From an uncultured Prevotellaceae bacterium (GTDB taxonomy: Bacteria; Bacteroidota; Bacteroidia; Bacteroidales; Bacteroidaceae): a stretch of 9,247 nt of DNA. Location of the stretch: positions 1-9,247 of the forward strand of contig CADCQC010000245.1 in NCBI GenBank assembly GCA_902803455.1. The letters run 5' to 3'. The notes below the pieces were generated by a model. The model did not search any database and had not been told where the DNA came from. It was given only the letters and a program-made list of their open reading frames with translations. Positions 1-6,217 of the stretch are shown here, one piece after another. The translations under genes and the position numbers were made by a program. Within the stretch, counting starts at the first letter, position 1; every line of letters starts with the position of its first letter.

Positions 1-1
1 C

Positions 2-625
2 CGACTGAAATCCATCCCTCATTTCAATTCCAATGTGCTTTCTGGCATCGAGTATTATGTGATGAACCATTCGGTGAAGGAGGCGTCCTACTATCTGGGT
101 CTATATTCCAAATTCACCAACGCCACCCTGGCCGACATCGACCGCCCCGCACGTTCGGTGAAGGAGGAGGTGGACTATGTGGAGAGTTATCTGAAGTTGG
201 AGAAGATGCGATATGGGGAAAAACTGTCGTATCAGGTGGATGTGGACAAGGATGTGGACCCGTGTATATTGCTTCCCAATATGTTGCTGCATACCTACTC
301 CCAGAATGCCATCAAGCATGGGATCGCATCTAAGGAGTCGCCAGGAAAAGTAGAGATCAAAATATCCCGGAAAGAGGAACATGGGCATGAATGGGTGGTA
401 GTGGCCGTCACCGATGACGGTATAGGACGAGAAGCGGCGGCAAAAGCCAACCCCGGAACAAGCAAGAAGGGACTCGTTATCCTGCAAGAACAGGTGGAAT
501 TGCACAACCAGATGAATCCTTTGCATATCCGTCAGCGGGTATTCGACCTGAAAGATGAGCAAGGACGCCCTCTGGGCACACGTTATGAGATGGAAATTCC
601 CAAGGACTATCAATATACTATTTAA
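2..625 (+). CDS. LytS-type sensor histidine kinase, C-terminal part (5' truncated by window edge)
   Basis: The reading frame is open from the first bases of the window, so this is the end of a longer protein (207 residues visible). It should be a membrane-associated kinase that autophosphorylates on histidine and passes the phosphate to the regulator encoded next. The phosphoacceptor region is the IPHF stretch, with His at bases 20-22, in the place of the NPHF motif of the LytS/YehU His_kinase family. The ATP-binding domain follows: an N box with QNAIKHGI (bases 302-325), a G1 box with DDGIGRE, and a glycine-rich GLVIL segment before the last helix. The sensor and membrane parts lie upstream and are not visible. 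A GTG at 35 can be read as a start, but it lies inside the kinase core and is not the true start. An oddity is Gln before the N-box Asn, where Glu is usual. Family assignment is firm; the signal sensed is unknown. Confidence 0.93.
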   Translation, partial: RLKSIPHFNSNVLSGIEYYVMNHSVKEASYYLGLYSKFTNATLADIDRPARSVKEEVDYVESYLKLEKMRYGEKLSYQVDVDKDVDPCILLPNMLLHTYSQNAIKHGIASKESPGKVEIKISRKEEHGHEWVVVAVTDDGIGREAAAKANPGTSKKGLVILQEQVELHNQMNPLHIRQRVFDLKDEQGRPLGTRYEMEIPKDYQYTI

Positions 626-632
626 TGAAGTA

Positions 633-1373
633 ATGAATACCAATCATATCAGTACGATTGTCGTGGAAGATGAGCGCCTGCCAAGACTGGCATTGCTGCA
701 GAAACTGGAGGCTTTTTATCCCATCATCGAGGTGGTGGACAGTTGCGACAGTTACAGCAGGGCGCTCAGCAGCATTCTACGCCTGAAACCTCAGCTCATC
801 TTCCTGGATATCCAACTGCAAGGACAAAATGCCATGCAACTGCTGGAGGAACTGAAAACACTCATGCCGCTGCCCTATGTCATCTTCACCACGGCTTATA
901 ATGAGAGAGACTATCTCCTGAGAGCCATCAAATTGCAGGCGGTGGACTATCTGTTGAAACCCATCGGTCAAGATGAACTGGAACTGGCCATCGGAAAAGT
1001 GGTCAAACTGCTGGAGCAGAATGTTGACGACGAGGAGGAACAGCCAGAAAAGTGCTGGTTCAGAACAGCTACAGGACACCTGTTCGCTTCCGTTGAAGAT
1101 ATCGTGTATATCAGGTCTGATGGGAACTATTCCGTTGTGGTCACTACCACCGATCAGGTGATGGTGATGGAGAGCCTGTTGGCCATCGAACGCCGGCTGA
1201 AAAGCGGACTTTTCCTGCGTGTTGACAGAAAAAACATCATCAATAAAAAAATGGTCTATAAAATTAACTCACAAAACAACACCTGTCTGTTTCTCGCCGC
1301 AAATGGATCAAAATATGAACTGCGTCTTTCAAAACGGGGTGTGGAAACGCTGCTCGAGGTGATGGCTTCATAA
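633..1373 (+). CDS. LytTR-family response regulator
   Basis: A 246-residue, two-domain cytoplasmic response regulator. The N-terminal receiver domain (about residues 7-120) has the acidic pair Glu12-Asp13, the phosphoacceptor Asp59 in LIFLDIQL, Thr86-Thr87 and the conserved Lys109 in LLKP. The C-terminal LytTR DNA-binding domain (about 147-246) shows the typical IVYIRSDGNYSVV and LRVDRKNIINKK segments. The frame is open back to 555, but the start at 633 is chosen because MNTNHISTIVVEDE gives a normal receiver N-terminus and sits 7 bp after the kinase stop; an upstream start would overlap the kinase and add residues the family lacks. It forms a two-gene operon with the kinase, which is the expected cognate partner. 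The target genes cannot be told from the window. Confidence 0.95.
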   Translation: MNTNHISTIVVEDERLPRLALLQKLEAFYPIIEVVDSCDSYSRALSSILRLKPQLIFLDIQLQGQNAMQLLEELKTLMPLPYVIFTTAYNERDYLLRAIKLQAVDYLLKPIGQDELELAIGKVVKLLEQNVDDEEEQPEKCWFRTATGHLFASVEDIVYIRSDGNYSVVVTTTDQVMVMESLLAIERRLKSGLFLRVDRKNIINKKMVYKINSQNNTCLFLAANGSKYELRLSKRGVETLLEVMAS

Positions 1374-1390
1374 TGAATACGATGACCATC

Positions 1391-1411
1391 GTCTGTGAAA
1401 GTCTGTGAAAG
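1391..1411. repeat. 10-bp tandem direct repeat after the regulator gene
   Basis: The decamer GTCTGTGAAA occurs twice head to tail (1391-1400 and 1401-1410) with one extra G of a third unit, just after the LytTR regulator stop. It could be chance or a simple duplication. LytTR proteins do bind direct repeats, so a regulatory role is possible but untested. An overlapping short palindrome (ACGATG AC CATCGT, 1379-1392) has only a 2-nt loop and no T tract, so I do not call it a terminator. Confidence 0.5.
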
Positions 1412-1448
1412 ATATGAAAACACCATCATTTTTTTCAGCAGATTATGA

Positions 1449-1476
1449 TTTGGCAACGATTATTTTTGTATTTTTG
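1449..1476 (+). promoter_or_regulatory. Putative Bacteroidetes promoter for the 1591-4562 gene cluster
   Basis: TTTG at 1449-1452 could be the -33 element and TATTTTTG at 1469-1476 matches the -7 consensus TAnnTTTG. The spacing of 16 bp is shorter than the usual 20 or so. The same octamer also occurs directly before it (1461-1468), so the exact -7 is ambiguous. Transcription would begin near 1480-1485 and leave a leader of roughly 100 nt before the first gene. The nonamer TTTTTCAGC sits just upstream (1431-1439). Confidence 0.5.
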
Positions 1477-1590
1477 CAACGATAAATACCCTTCTGGGGA
1501 GTTGCATTCATTCATGCTGACAGACCTGGGTTGCCCTTGATGGTGACTTGGAGGGTGATCATTTCTCCTATAAATTGAAAGTTGATGGTC

Positions 1591-2220
1591 ATGAGAGTTT
1601 TTAGTTTTCTGATCGCTGCGTTGATGGCATTGAACCTCTTCGCACAGAACAAGACGTATAGTGTCACCATGTATCCTCAGAATAAAACAGCTATGGTGAC
1701 GCTTAATGATGGCAGGACAGTGAAAGCCGCTAATTCAAACATCTTCATGAAAAATGCGGCATTGATTTATCTACAAGGTACTGAAATCAAAGAGGCGAGA
1801 ATGGACATCATCGCCAAAGTGGATTTCGATGACAGAAAATTTGTCAATATAGAGAACAAACTGGCTTATTTTGTCGATTCCATCGGAGGAAACAGCCTCT
1901 ATTGTATCGAACTGATTGACATGGATGCCTATAAGCGCAACCTGCAGAACAATGTCAATTTCACCCATATCGACCTGTCGAGTGAGAGACTTGAGTCCAA
2001 TGTAAACAATCTCAATACTGAAGAGGATTTCCAATTGCCGATCTTTAAACATTTCTATTTCGTGCTTAACGGGAAAGTGATCCAGGCACACGACAGGGAG
2101 CTATACCGTGCGCTCGACAAGGAAAAATATCGGAAACTGAAGACGGCCATCATCTTGCCTGACTTCAGTTGGACAGATGAGGCAAGTCTCATGAAATTAT
2201 TGAAAATGATCAGCCAATAG
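1591..2220 (+). CDS. Exported protein of unknown function
   Basis: I do not recognise the family. The 209-residue product starts with Arg2, a hydrophobic stretch (about residues 3-17) and LFAQ, a typical Sec signal peptide likely cut after Ala18, so the mature protein should be periplasmic or outer-membrane associated. There is no lipobox cysteine. The mature part is mixed alpha/beta and polar, with an early beta-rich portion (VTLNDGRTVKA, about 36-46) and a Lys/Leu-rich helical C-terminus; no catalytic motif is evident. ATG at 1585 (two residues longer) and TTG at 1582 are alternative starts; 1591 is preferred because it puts Arg right before the hydrophobic core. It is first in a probable operon, 50 bp before mazG, but nothing ties its function to MazG. 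Confidence 0.78.
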   Translation: MRVFSFLIAALMALNLFAQNKTYSVTMYPQNKTAMVTLNDGRTVKAANSNIFMKNAALIYLQGTEIKEARMDIIAKVDFDDRKFVNIENKLAYFVDSIGGNSLYCIELIDMDAYKRNLQNNVNFTHIDLSSERLESNVNNLNTEEDFQLPIFKHFYFVLNGKVIQAHDRELYRALDKEKYRKLKTAIILPDFSWTDEASLMKLLKMISQ

Positions 2221-2270
2221 GCAATCCCCTGCTTGGACAGACATGAATATAGGCTGCTTGAGAAAAGAAT

Positions 2271-3074
2271 ATGCATACAAGAGAAGAAAAAATGGAGGCT
2301 TTCGGGCGCTTGCTCGACGTGCTTGACAGATTGAGGGTGGAATGCCCGTGGGATAGAAAACAGACCAATGAGAGTTTGAGACCCAACACCATCGAGGAGA
2401 CGTTCGAACTGTGTGAAGCGCTCATCAATGACGACAACAAGAATATCTGTAAGGAACTGGGCGACGTGCTCATGCACGTGCTCTTCTACTCGCTCATCGG
2501 ACAGGAAAAAGAGGCTTTTGATGTGGCTGACGTGTGCAACAAGCAAGCAGATAAACTGATCTTCCGCCACCCCCATGTCTATGGACAGCAGAAGGCGGAA
2601 ACGGCAGAGAAGGTGCTTGAGAATTGGGAACAGATCAAGCTCAAGGAGAAGGATGGCAACAAGATGGTGCTCTCTGGCGTGCCGAATGCGCTGCCTTCCA
2701 TCATCAAGGCGTACAGGATACAGGAGAAAGCCAGAAACGTGGGCTTCGATTGGGAGGACCGCAGCGATGTGTGGAAAAAGGTGAGAGAGGAACTGGACGA
2801 ACTGCAGGCCGAACTGGAGCGTGGCGACAAGCAACGGTCGACAGAGGAGATGGGCGACTTCCTCTTCGCACTCATCAATGCGGCGAGACTCTACAAAATC
2901 AATCCTGACAATGCTTTGGAAAAGACCAACCAGAAGTTTATCAGGAGGTTCAACTATGTGGAGCAGCATTCCATCAGAATGGGAAAGCCGCTTACTGAGA
3001 TGACACTCGCAGAGATGGATGCTCTTTGGGAAGAGGCAAAAGCTCTTGAGAATCAACAGAATGACGAGATATAA
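2271..3074 (+). CDS. mazG: Nucleoside triphosphate pyrophosphohydrolase MazG
   Basis: A 267-residue cytoplasmic enzyme, close to the E. coli MazG length (263). It hydrolyses (deoxy)nucleoside triphosphates to monophosphates and pyrophosphate, cleaning the nucleotide pool. Two tandem MazG domains are visible. The first has CPWD (25-28), then Glu42, Glu43 and Glu46 of the EExxE metal-binding motif and Glu62/Asp65 in KELGDVL. The second has Glu173, Glu174 and Glu177 (EELDE) and Glu193/Asp196 in EEMGDFLFA. The linker has RHPHV (99-103) and NVGFDW (156-161), both family signatures. All metal-binding acidic residues look intact. The in-frame stop at 2259-2261 limits the start; a second ATG at 2292 is possible and would remove only seven residues. 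It lies 12 bp before the lipoprotein gene and is probably co-transcribed with it. Confidence 0.96.
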   Translation: MHTREEKMEAFGRLLDVLDRLRVECPWDRKQTNESLRPNTIEETFELCEALINDDNKNICKELGDVLMHVLFYSLIGQEKEAFDVADVCNKQADKLIFRHPHVYGQQKAETAEKVLENWEQIKLKEKDGNKMVLSGVPNALPSIIKAYRIQEKARNVGFDWEDRSDVWKKVREELDELQAELERGDKQRSTEEMGDFLFALINAARLYKINPDNALEKTNQKFIRRFNYVEQHSIRMGKPLTEMTLAEMDALWEEAKALENQQNDEI

Positions 3075-3086
3075 CCAATTTTATCA

Positions 3087-3644
3087 ATGAAGAAAACAAT
3101 ACTTGGATTACTGACTGTAGGTCTTGTGGCTTTCCTCATCGCAGGATGCAAGAAACCGAAGGTGGAGACCAACCTCCCCACTGTCAATATTGAAAACGTG
3201 GCGGAAACCGACAGCACGATATATGGAGAGTGCGTGGATGCTGCCATGAACTCCGTGACATTGCTTACCAGTGACGGCGATACCATCGATTTCGTGTATG
3301 AGAGTACCGACGACGGACAGGCCGACGTGCAGGGTGGAATGTTCACCGGCGACAGGGTGGCGATCATCGGCATCAAGGGGAATGAGGAGAATGTGGCGCA
3401 GAAGGTGGTCAACATCACCTCCCTCATGGGGCGATGGGCTAGCCTCGACAAAAATTTCGAAATCAAGGATGGGGGCGTCGTGGAGTCAAATGTCTCTGCG
3501 GAGTCCAATCCCTACACATCTTGGAAAATCTATAACGGAAAACTGATCCTCTCCAAAGACACTTTCGACATCCTCAACTTGGGGCCCGATTCCCTCTATC
3601 TCGAAAACGACAAAGGCATCTTCGCGTATAAACGCCAGTTGTAG
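3087..3644 (+). CDS. Small lipoprotein with lipocalin-like C-terminal region
   Basis: The 185-residue product has a type II signal peptide: MKK, a hydrophobic core (about 5-18) and the lipobox LIAGC with Cys21 as the acylated residue. Lys follows at +2, so it is not an inner-membrane Asp-retention type; no clear Bacteroidetes surface-export signal is seen after the cysteine. Residues about 44-112 are beta-rich (VTLLTSDGDTIDF, then GDRVAIIGI), compatible with a small beta-barrel. Residues about 114-183 begin with MGRW and end with GIFAYKR, a layout typical of lipocalin-like lipoproteins in Bacteroidales. The function is not known. The stop codon directly abuts the rnz start, so co-transcription and perhaps translational coupling are likely. 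Lipoprotein status is firm; the lipocalin-like label is an inference from the pattern. Confidence 0.88.
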   Translation: MKKTILGLLTVGLVAFLIAGCKKPKVETNLPTVNIENVAETDSTIYGECVDAAMNSVTLLTSDGDTIDFVYESTDDGQADVQGGMFTGDRVAIIGIKGNEENVAQKVVNITSLMGRWASLDKNFEIKDGGVVESNVSAESNPYTSWKIYNGKLILSKDTFDILNLGPDSLYLENDKGIFAYKRQL

Positions 3645-4562
3645 ATGGAACCGTTCAAGGTGCATGTTTTGGGATGTGGTAGTGCCAAACCCACTGTCAG
3701 GCACTATGCTTCATCACAGGTGGTGGAGATCAGAGGACGGGTGATGATGATCGACTGTGGTGAGGGCACGCAGGTGCAGTTGCGGCGGAGCCATGTCAGG
3801 TTCTCCAAAATGTCTGATATCTTTATCTCCCATCTCCACGGCGACCATTGCTTTGGCCTGATCGGACTGATCTGCTCCTTCGGACTGTCAGGACGCACGG
3901 CGCCGCTGCGGGTGCATGCCCATGAGGATTTGCAGCCCATGCTCGAACAGATGTTGCACATGTGGGCGACAGATCTGGGGTTTGAGGTGGTGTTTCATGC
4001 CATTGATACCACACGGCAGGAGGTCATCTACGAGGATAAGAGCATCATAGTGTCCACCATCCCGCTGGAGCATCGGGTGCCATGCTGCGGTTTCCTCTTC
4101 ACAGAGAAACCTGCCTTGCCTCATATCCGCCGCGATATGCTGGATTTCTACCATATTCCTGTCAGCCAGATCATGAATATTAAGAATGGGGCAGGGTGGG
4201 TGACTGAAGATGGAGAGCAGATCGCACACGAACAACTGGTCATTGCTGCTGATCCGGTGCGCTCCTATGCCTATTGCTCGGATACGCGATATATCCCGAC
4301 ACTTCATCAACTGATCCAAGGGGTCAACCTGTTGTACCACGAGAGCACTTATGATGAGACGCTCAAACCTCAGGCTGCCAAGTATGCCCATAGTACGGCG
4401 GCGGAAGCGGCTACCGTGGCGCGTGATGCTCATGCCCGGCAACTCATGTTGGGGCACTATAGTGCCCGCTACGACGATGAGTCTGTCCTTCTCCATGAGG
4501 CGGAGAGCATCTTCCCACATGTCATTTTGGCCAATGAGGGACTGGTGGTTGATGTGATTTAG
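3645..4562 (+). CDS. rnz: Ribonuclease Z (tRNA 3'-processing endonuclease)
   Basis: A 305-residue, zinc-dependent metallo-beta-lactamase-fold nuclease that removes 3' trailers from tRNA precursors; the length matches the short bacterial tRNase Z form. The signature HLHGDH is at 63-68 (His63, His65, Asp67, His68). Further metal or catalytic residues are His143 (LEHRVP), Asp213 (CSDTRY) and His271 (GHYSARY), and AHSTAAEAA at 248-256 is the family motif with His249. Residues about 153-195 correspond to the flexible-arm (exosite) region that grips the tRNA elbow. No key residue is missing. The ATG follows the lipoprotein TAG with no gap. An initiator tRNA gene lies about 110 bp downstream but carries its own promoter and encodes CCA, so it is not an obvious RNase Z substrate. 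Confidence 0.96.
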   Translation: MEPFKVHVLGCGSAKPTVRHYASSQVVEIRGRVMMIDCGEGTQVQLRRSHVRFSKMSDIFISHLHGDHCFGLIGLICSFGLSGRTAPLRVHAHEDLQPMLEQMLHMWATDLGFEVVFHAIDTTRQEVIYEDKSIIVSTIPLEHRVPCCGFLFTEKPALPHIRRDMLDFYHIPVSQIMNIKNGAGWVTEDGEQIAHEQLVIAADPVRSYAYCSDTRYIPTLHQLIQGVNLLYHESTYDETLKPQAAKYAHSTAAEAATVARDAHARQLMLGHYSARYDDESVLLHEAESIFPHVILANEGLVVDVI

Positions 4563-4592
4563 GGGATCTTTTTGCATTTTTATCCTTTTTTT
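4561..4592 (+). terminator. Possible weak intrinsic terminator after rnz
   Basis: AGGGGAT (4561-4567) can pair with ATCC and following Ts (4582-4588, including G-U pairs), followed by the T run 4586-4592. The stem is short and rich in A-U/G-U pairs and the loop is 14 nt, so it is weak. Its place, overlapping the rnz stop codon and before the separate tRNA promoter, is what makes it plausible. Confidence 0.35.
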
Positions 4593-4622
4593 AAGCGGAA
4601 AAGCAAAAAAATCGCTGAAAAA

Positions 4623-4654
4623 TTTGGTGATATCGAAAAATAGTCATACCTTTG
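4623..4654 (+). promoter_or_regulatory. Bacteroidetes-type promoter of the initiator tRNA
   Basis: TTTG (4623-4626) and TACCTTTG (4647-4654) match the -33 TTTG and -7 TAnnTTTG consensus exactly, with 20 bp between them. This is the best promoter match in the window. The tRNA begins at 4676, so the primary transcript would have a leader of roughly 15 nt. The nonamer GCTGAAAAA (4614-4622) abuts the -33 element. Confidence 0.85.
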
Positions 4655-4675
4655 CATCCGCATTTGAGAAAACAT

Positions 4676-4751
4676 CGCGGAGTGGAGCAGTTGGTAGCTC
4701 GCCAGGCTCATAACCTGGAGGTCGCATGTTCGAGTCCTGCCTCCGCAACCA
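4676..4751 (+). tRNA. Initiator tRNA-fMet (anticodon CAT)
   Basis: A 76-nt cloverleaf with encoded CCA (4749-4751) and anticodon CAT at 4709-4711 in the loop CTCATAA. It is an initiator because position 1 (C4676) faces A4747 (position 72), the unpaired 1:72 end that marks bacterial initiators, and the D stem GAGC/GCTC has the A11:U24 pair. The acceptor stem is otherwise fully paired (4677-4682 with 4741-4746). Two oddities: in the anticodon stem CCAGG/CCTGG the third G-C pair expected in initiators (29:41) is A-U; in the T stem GCATG/CCTGC (4724-4728 and 4736-4740) T4727 faces C4737 (52:62), an unpaired position. The gene has its own promoter and terminator. Confidence 0.97.
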
Positions 4752-4754
4752 ATA

Positions 4755-4789
4755 ACGGGTATTTCCTTTTGAGGGAATGTCCGTTTTTT
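4755..4789 (+). terminator. Intrinsic terminator of the tRNA
   Basis: A 12-bp stem, with three G-T pairs and no bulge, joins 4755-4766 (ACGGGTATTTCC) to 4773-4784 (GGGAATGTCCGT) around the loop TTTTGA, and a run of Ts follows to 4789. It starts four bases after the tRNA CCA. This is a classic rho-independent terminator. Confidence 0.9.
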
Positions 4790-4833
4790 AGTTGTTGAAG
4801 AAAAATTCCATGACTTTTTTCGACCACCTTTTG

Positions 4834-4882
4834 TTTTTCAGCATATTTGGGGCACTTTTTCAGCCAAAATAGGTTATCTTTG
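4834..4882 (+). promoter_or_regulatory. Putative metY promoter region with duplicated nonamer
   Basis: TATCTTTG at 4875-4882 fits the -7 consensus TAnnTTTG. The nearest TTTG is at 4846-4849, 25 bp upstream, longer than the usual spacing, so the -33 call is weak. The nonamer TTTTTCAGC occurs twice, at 4834-4842 and 4856-4864, 22 bp start to start (about two helical turns), flanking that TTTG; it could be a protein-binding site. The leader before metY would be only about 25-30 nt, too short for a riboswitch. Confidence 0.55.
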
Positions 4883-4915
4883 CACTCTGAAAACAAAATT
4901 CTACTATTAATCAAA

Positions 4916-6199
4916 ATGAAGAAAGAATTAAGAAGAGGCTCGCTTTGCGTGCAGGCTGGCTATAAGCCCAAGAACGGAGAACCTATCGAACTGCCTATCA
5001 TCCAGAGTACTACATTCAAATATGATGATTCCGATGAGATGGCTATGTTGTTTGACCTGAAAAAGGAAGGTTATTTCTATACCCGTCTGCAAAATCCCAC
5101 CAATGATGCCGTAGCGGCTAAGATTGCCGCTCTGGAAGGGGGCGTAGGCTGTGTGCTTACTTCCAGCGGACAGGCTGCCAATTTCTATGCGGTGTTTAAT
5201 ATCTGCGAGGCTGGCGACCATATCGTCACGTCGAATGAGATCTATGGCGGTACGTTCAACCTCTTCGGGGTGACCATGAAAAAACTGGGTATCGATTGTA
5301 CGTTTGTCTCTCCAGAGGCTTCGGAGGATGAGATACAGGCGGCTTTCAAACCGAATACCAAAGCACTGTTTGGAGAGACAATCTCCAACCCGGGATGTGC
5401 CGTGCTCGACATCGAGAAGTTTGCGCGGATCGCACACCGTAACGGAGTGCCGCTCATCATCGACAACACCTTCGCCACTCCCATCAATTGCAGACCGTTT
5501 GAATGGGGGGCCGACATAGTCACACACTCCACGACGAAATACATGGACGGTATGGCCACGCAGGTGGGCGGTGCCGTGGTCGACAGCGGACAGTTTGACT
5601 GGATGGCTCACGCAGAGAAATTCCCGGGACTGTGTACACCAGACGATTCCTATCACGGACTGACCTATGTGAAGGCATTCGGCAAGATGGGATATACCAC
5701 CAAACTCGTGGCGCAGTTGATGCGTGACCTTGGCAGCATTCCCGCGCCACAGAATTCTTTCTTGCTCAATATGGGTCTGCAGACCCTACATCTGAGGATG
5801 GCGCAGCATTGCCGCAATGCTCAGCGGGTGGCGGAGTTCCTGCATGATGAACCGAAGGTGGCATGGGTGCACTACTGCGGATTGCCCGATGATAAGCATT
5901 ATGCTCTCGGTCAGAAGTACCTGCCCAACGGCTCTTGTGGCGTGATCGCCTTCGGATTGAAAGGAACGCGCGAGACGGCCATCAAATGGATGGACTCGCT
6001 CGAGATGATCAATATTGTGACACATGTGGCAGATGCCCGCACCTGTGTGCTTCATCCCGCCAGTCACACACACCGCCAACTTAGCGATGAGCAGTTGAGG
6101 GAGGCTGGTGTGGCTCCCGACCTGATCCGCCTTTCCGTGGGTATCGAGGATGTGGAGGATATCCTTGACGATATCCGTCAGGCGTTGGCAAAAATCTGA
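4916..6199 (+). CDS. metY: O-acetylhomoserine sulfhydrylase MetY (PLP-dependent)
   Basis: A 427-residue cytoplasmic PLP enzyme of the Cys/Met-metabolism family. It makes homocysteine from O-acetylhomoserine and sulfide, the direct sulfhydrylation step of methionine synthesis. Lys208 in HSTTKYMDG is the Schiff-base lysine, Asp183 in IIDNTFATP contacts the PLP ring nitrogen, and Tyr55 and Arg57 in FYTRLQNPT correspond to the residues that hold the PLP phosphate from the neighbouring subunit. The length of about 430 and the extended region after the lysine (about 220-270) fit MetY rather than the shorter MetB/MetC. The frame is open back to 4847, but ATG 4916 is chosen because MKKELRRGSLCVQAG matches the normal N-terminus and the promoter elements lie within the extension. 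It is a single-gene unit after the tRNA terminator and converges on mutY. Confidence 0.95.
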   Translation: MKKELRRGSLCVQAGYKPKNGEPIELPIIQSTTFKYDDSDEMAMLFDLKKEGYFYTRLQNPTNDAVAAKIAALEGGVGCVLTSSGQAANFYAVFNICEAGDHIVTSNEIYGGTFNLFGVTMKKLGIDCTFVSPEASEDEIQAAFKPNTKALFGETISNPGCAVLDIEKFARIAHRNGVPLIIDNTFATPINCRPFEWGADIVTHSTTKYMDGMATQVGGAVVDSGQFDWMAHAEKFPGLCTPDDSYHGLTYVKAFGKMGYTTKLVAQLMRDLGSIPAPQNSFLLNMGLQTLHLRMAQHCRNAQRVAEFLHDEPKVAWVHYCGLPDDKHYALGQKYLPNGSCGVIAFGLKGTRETAIKWMDSLEMINIVTHVADARTCVLHPASHTHRQLSDEQLREAGVAPDLIRLSVGIEDVEDILDDIRQALAKI

Positions 6200-6217
6200 C
6201 GCCTATTCTTTTGAGCA

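Noticed and set aside
555..632. An upstream start for the LytTR regulator overlapping the kinase
   Set aside because: A receiver domain normally begins a few residues before its first strand, which the ATG at 633 provides.
1379..1392. A terminator after the LytTR regulator (palindrome ACGATG AC CATCGT)
   Set aside because: The loop is only 2 nt and no T tract follows; the T-rich run at 1429-1435 has no adjoining stem.
2055..3056. A 333-codon open frame on the minus strand opposite mazG
   Set aside because: The plus strand encodes a full MazG with all metal-binding residues. The antisense frame has low-complexity Ser/Leu/His-rich text and is a shadow of the plus-strand codons.
3888..4577. 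A 229-codon minus-strand frame opposite rnz
   Set aside because: RNase Z motifs on the plus strand are complete and in order; the antisense product shows no domain.
4847..4915. A 23-codon N-terminal extension of MetY
   Set aside because: The extension covers the -7 element and the leader, and MetY proteins begin near the ATG at 4916.
4790..4915. A SAM riboswitch before metY
   Set aside because: The transcript leader predicted from the -7 element is only about 25-30 nt and no riboswitch core sequence is visible.
4928..5656. A 242-codon minus-strand frame opposite metY
   Set aside because: It is antisense to conserved MetY sequence and has no recognisable motif.
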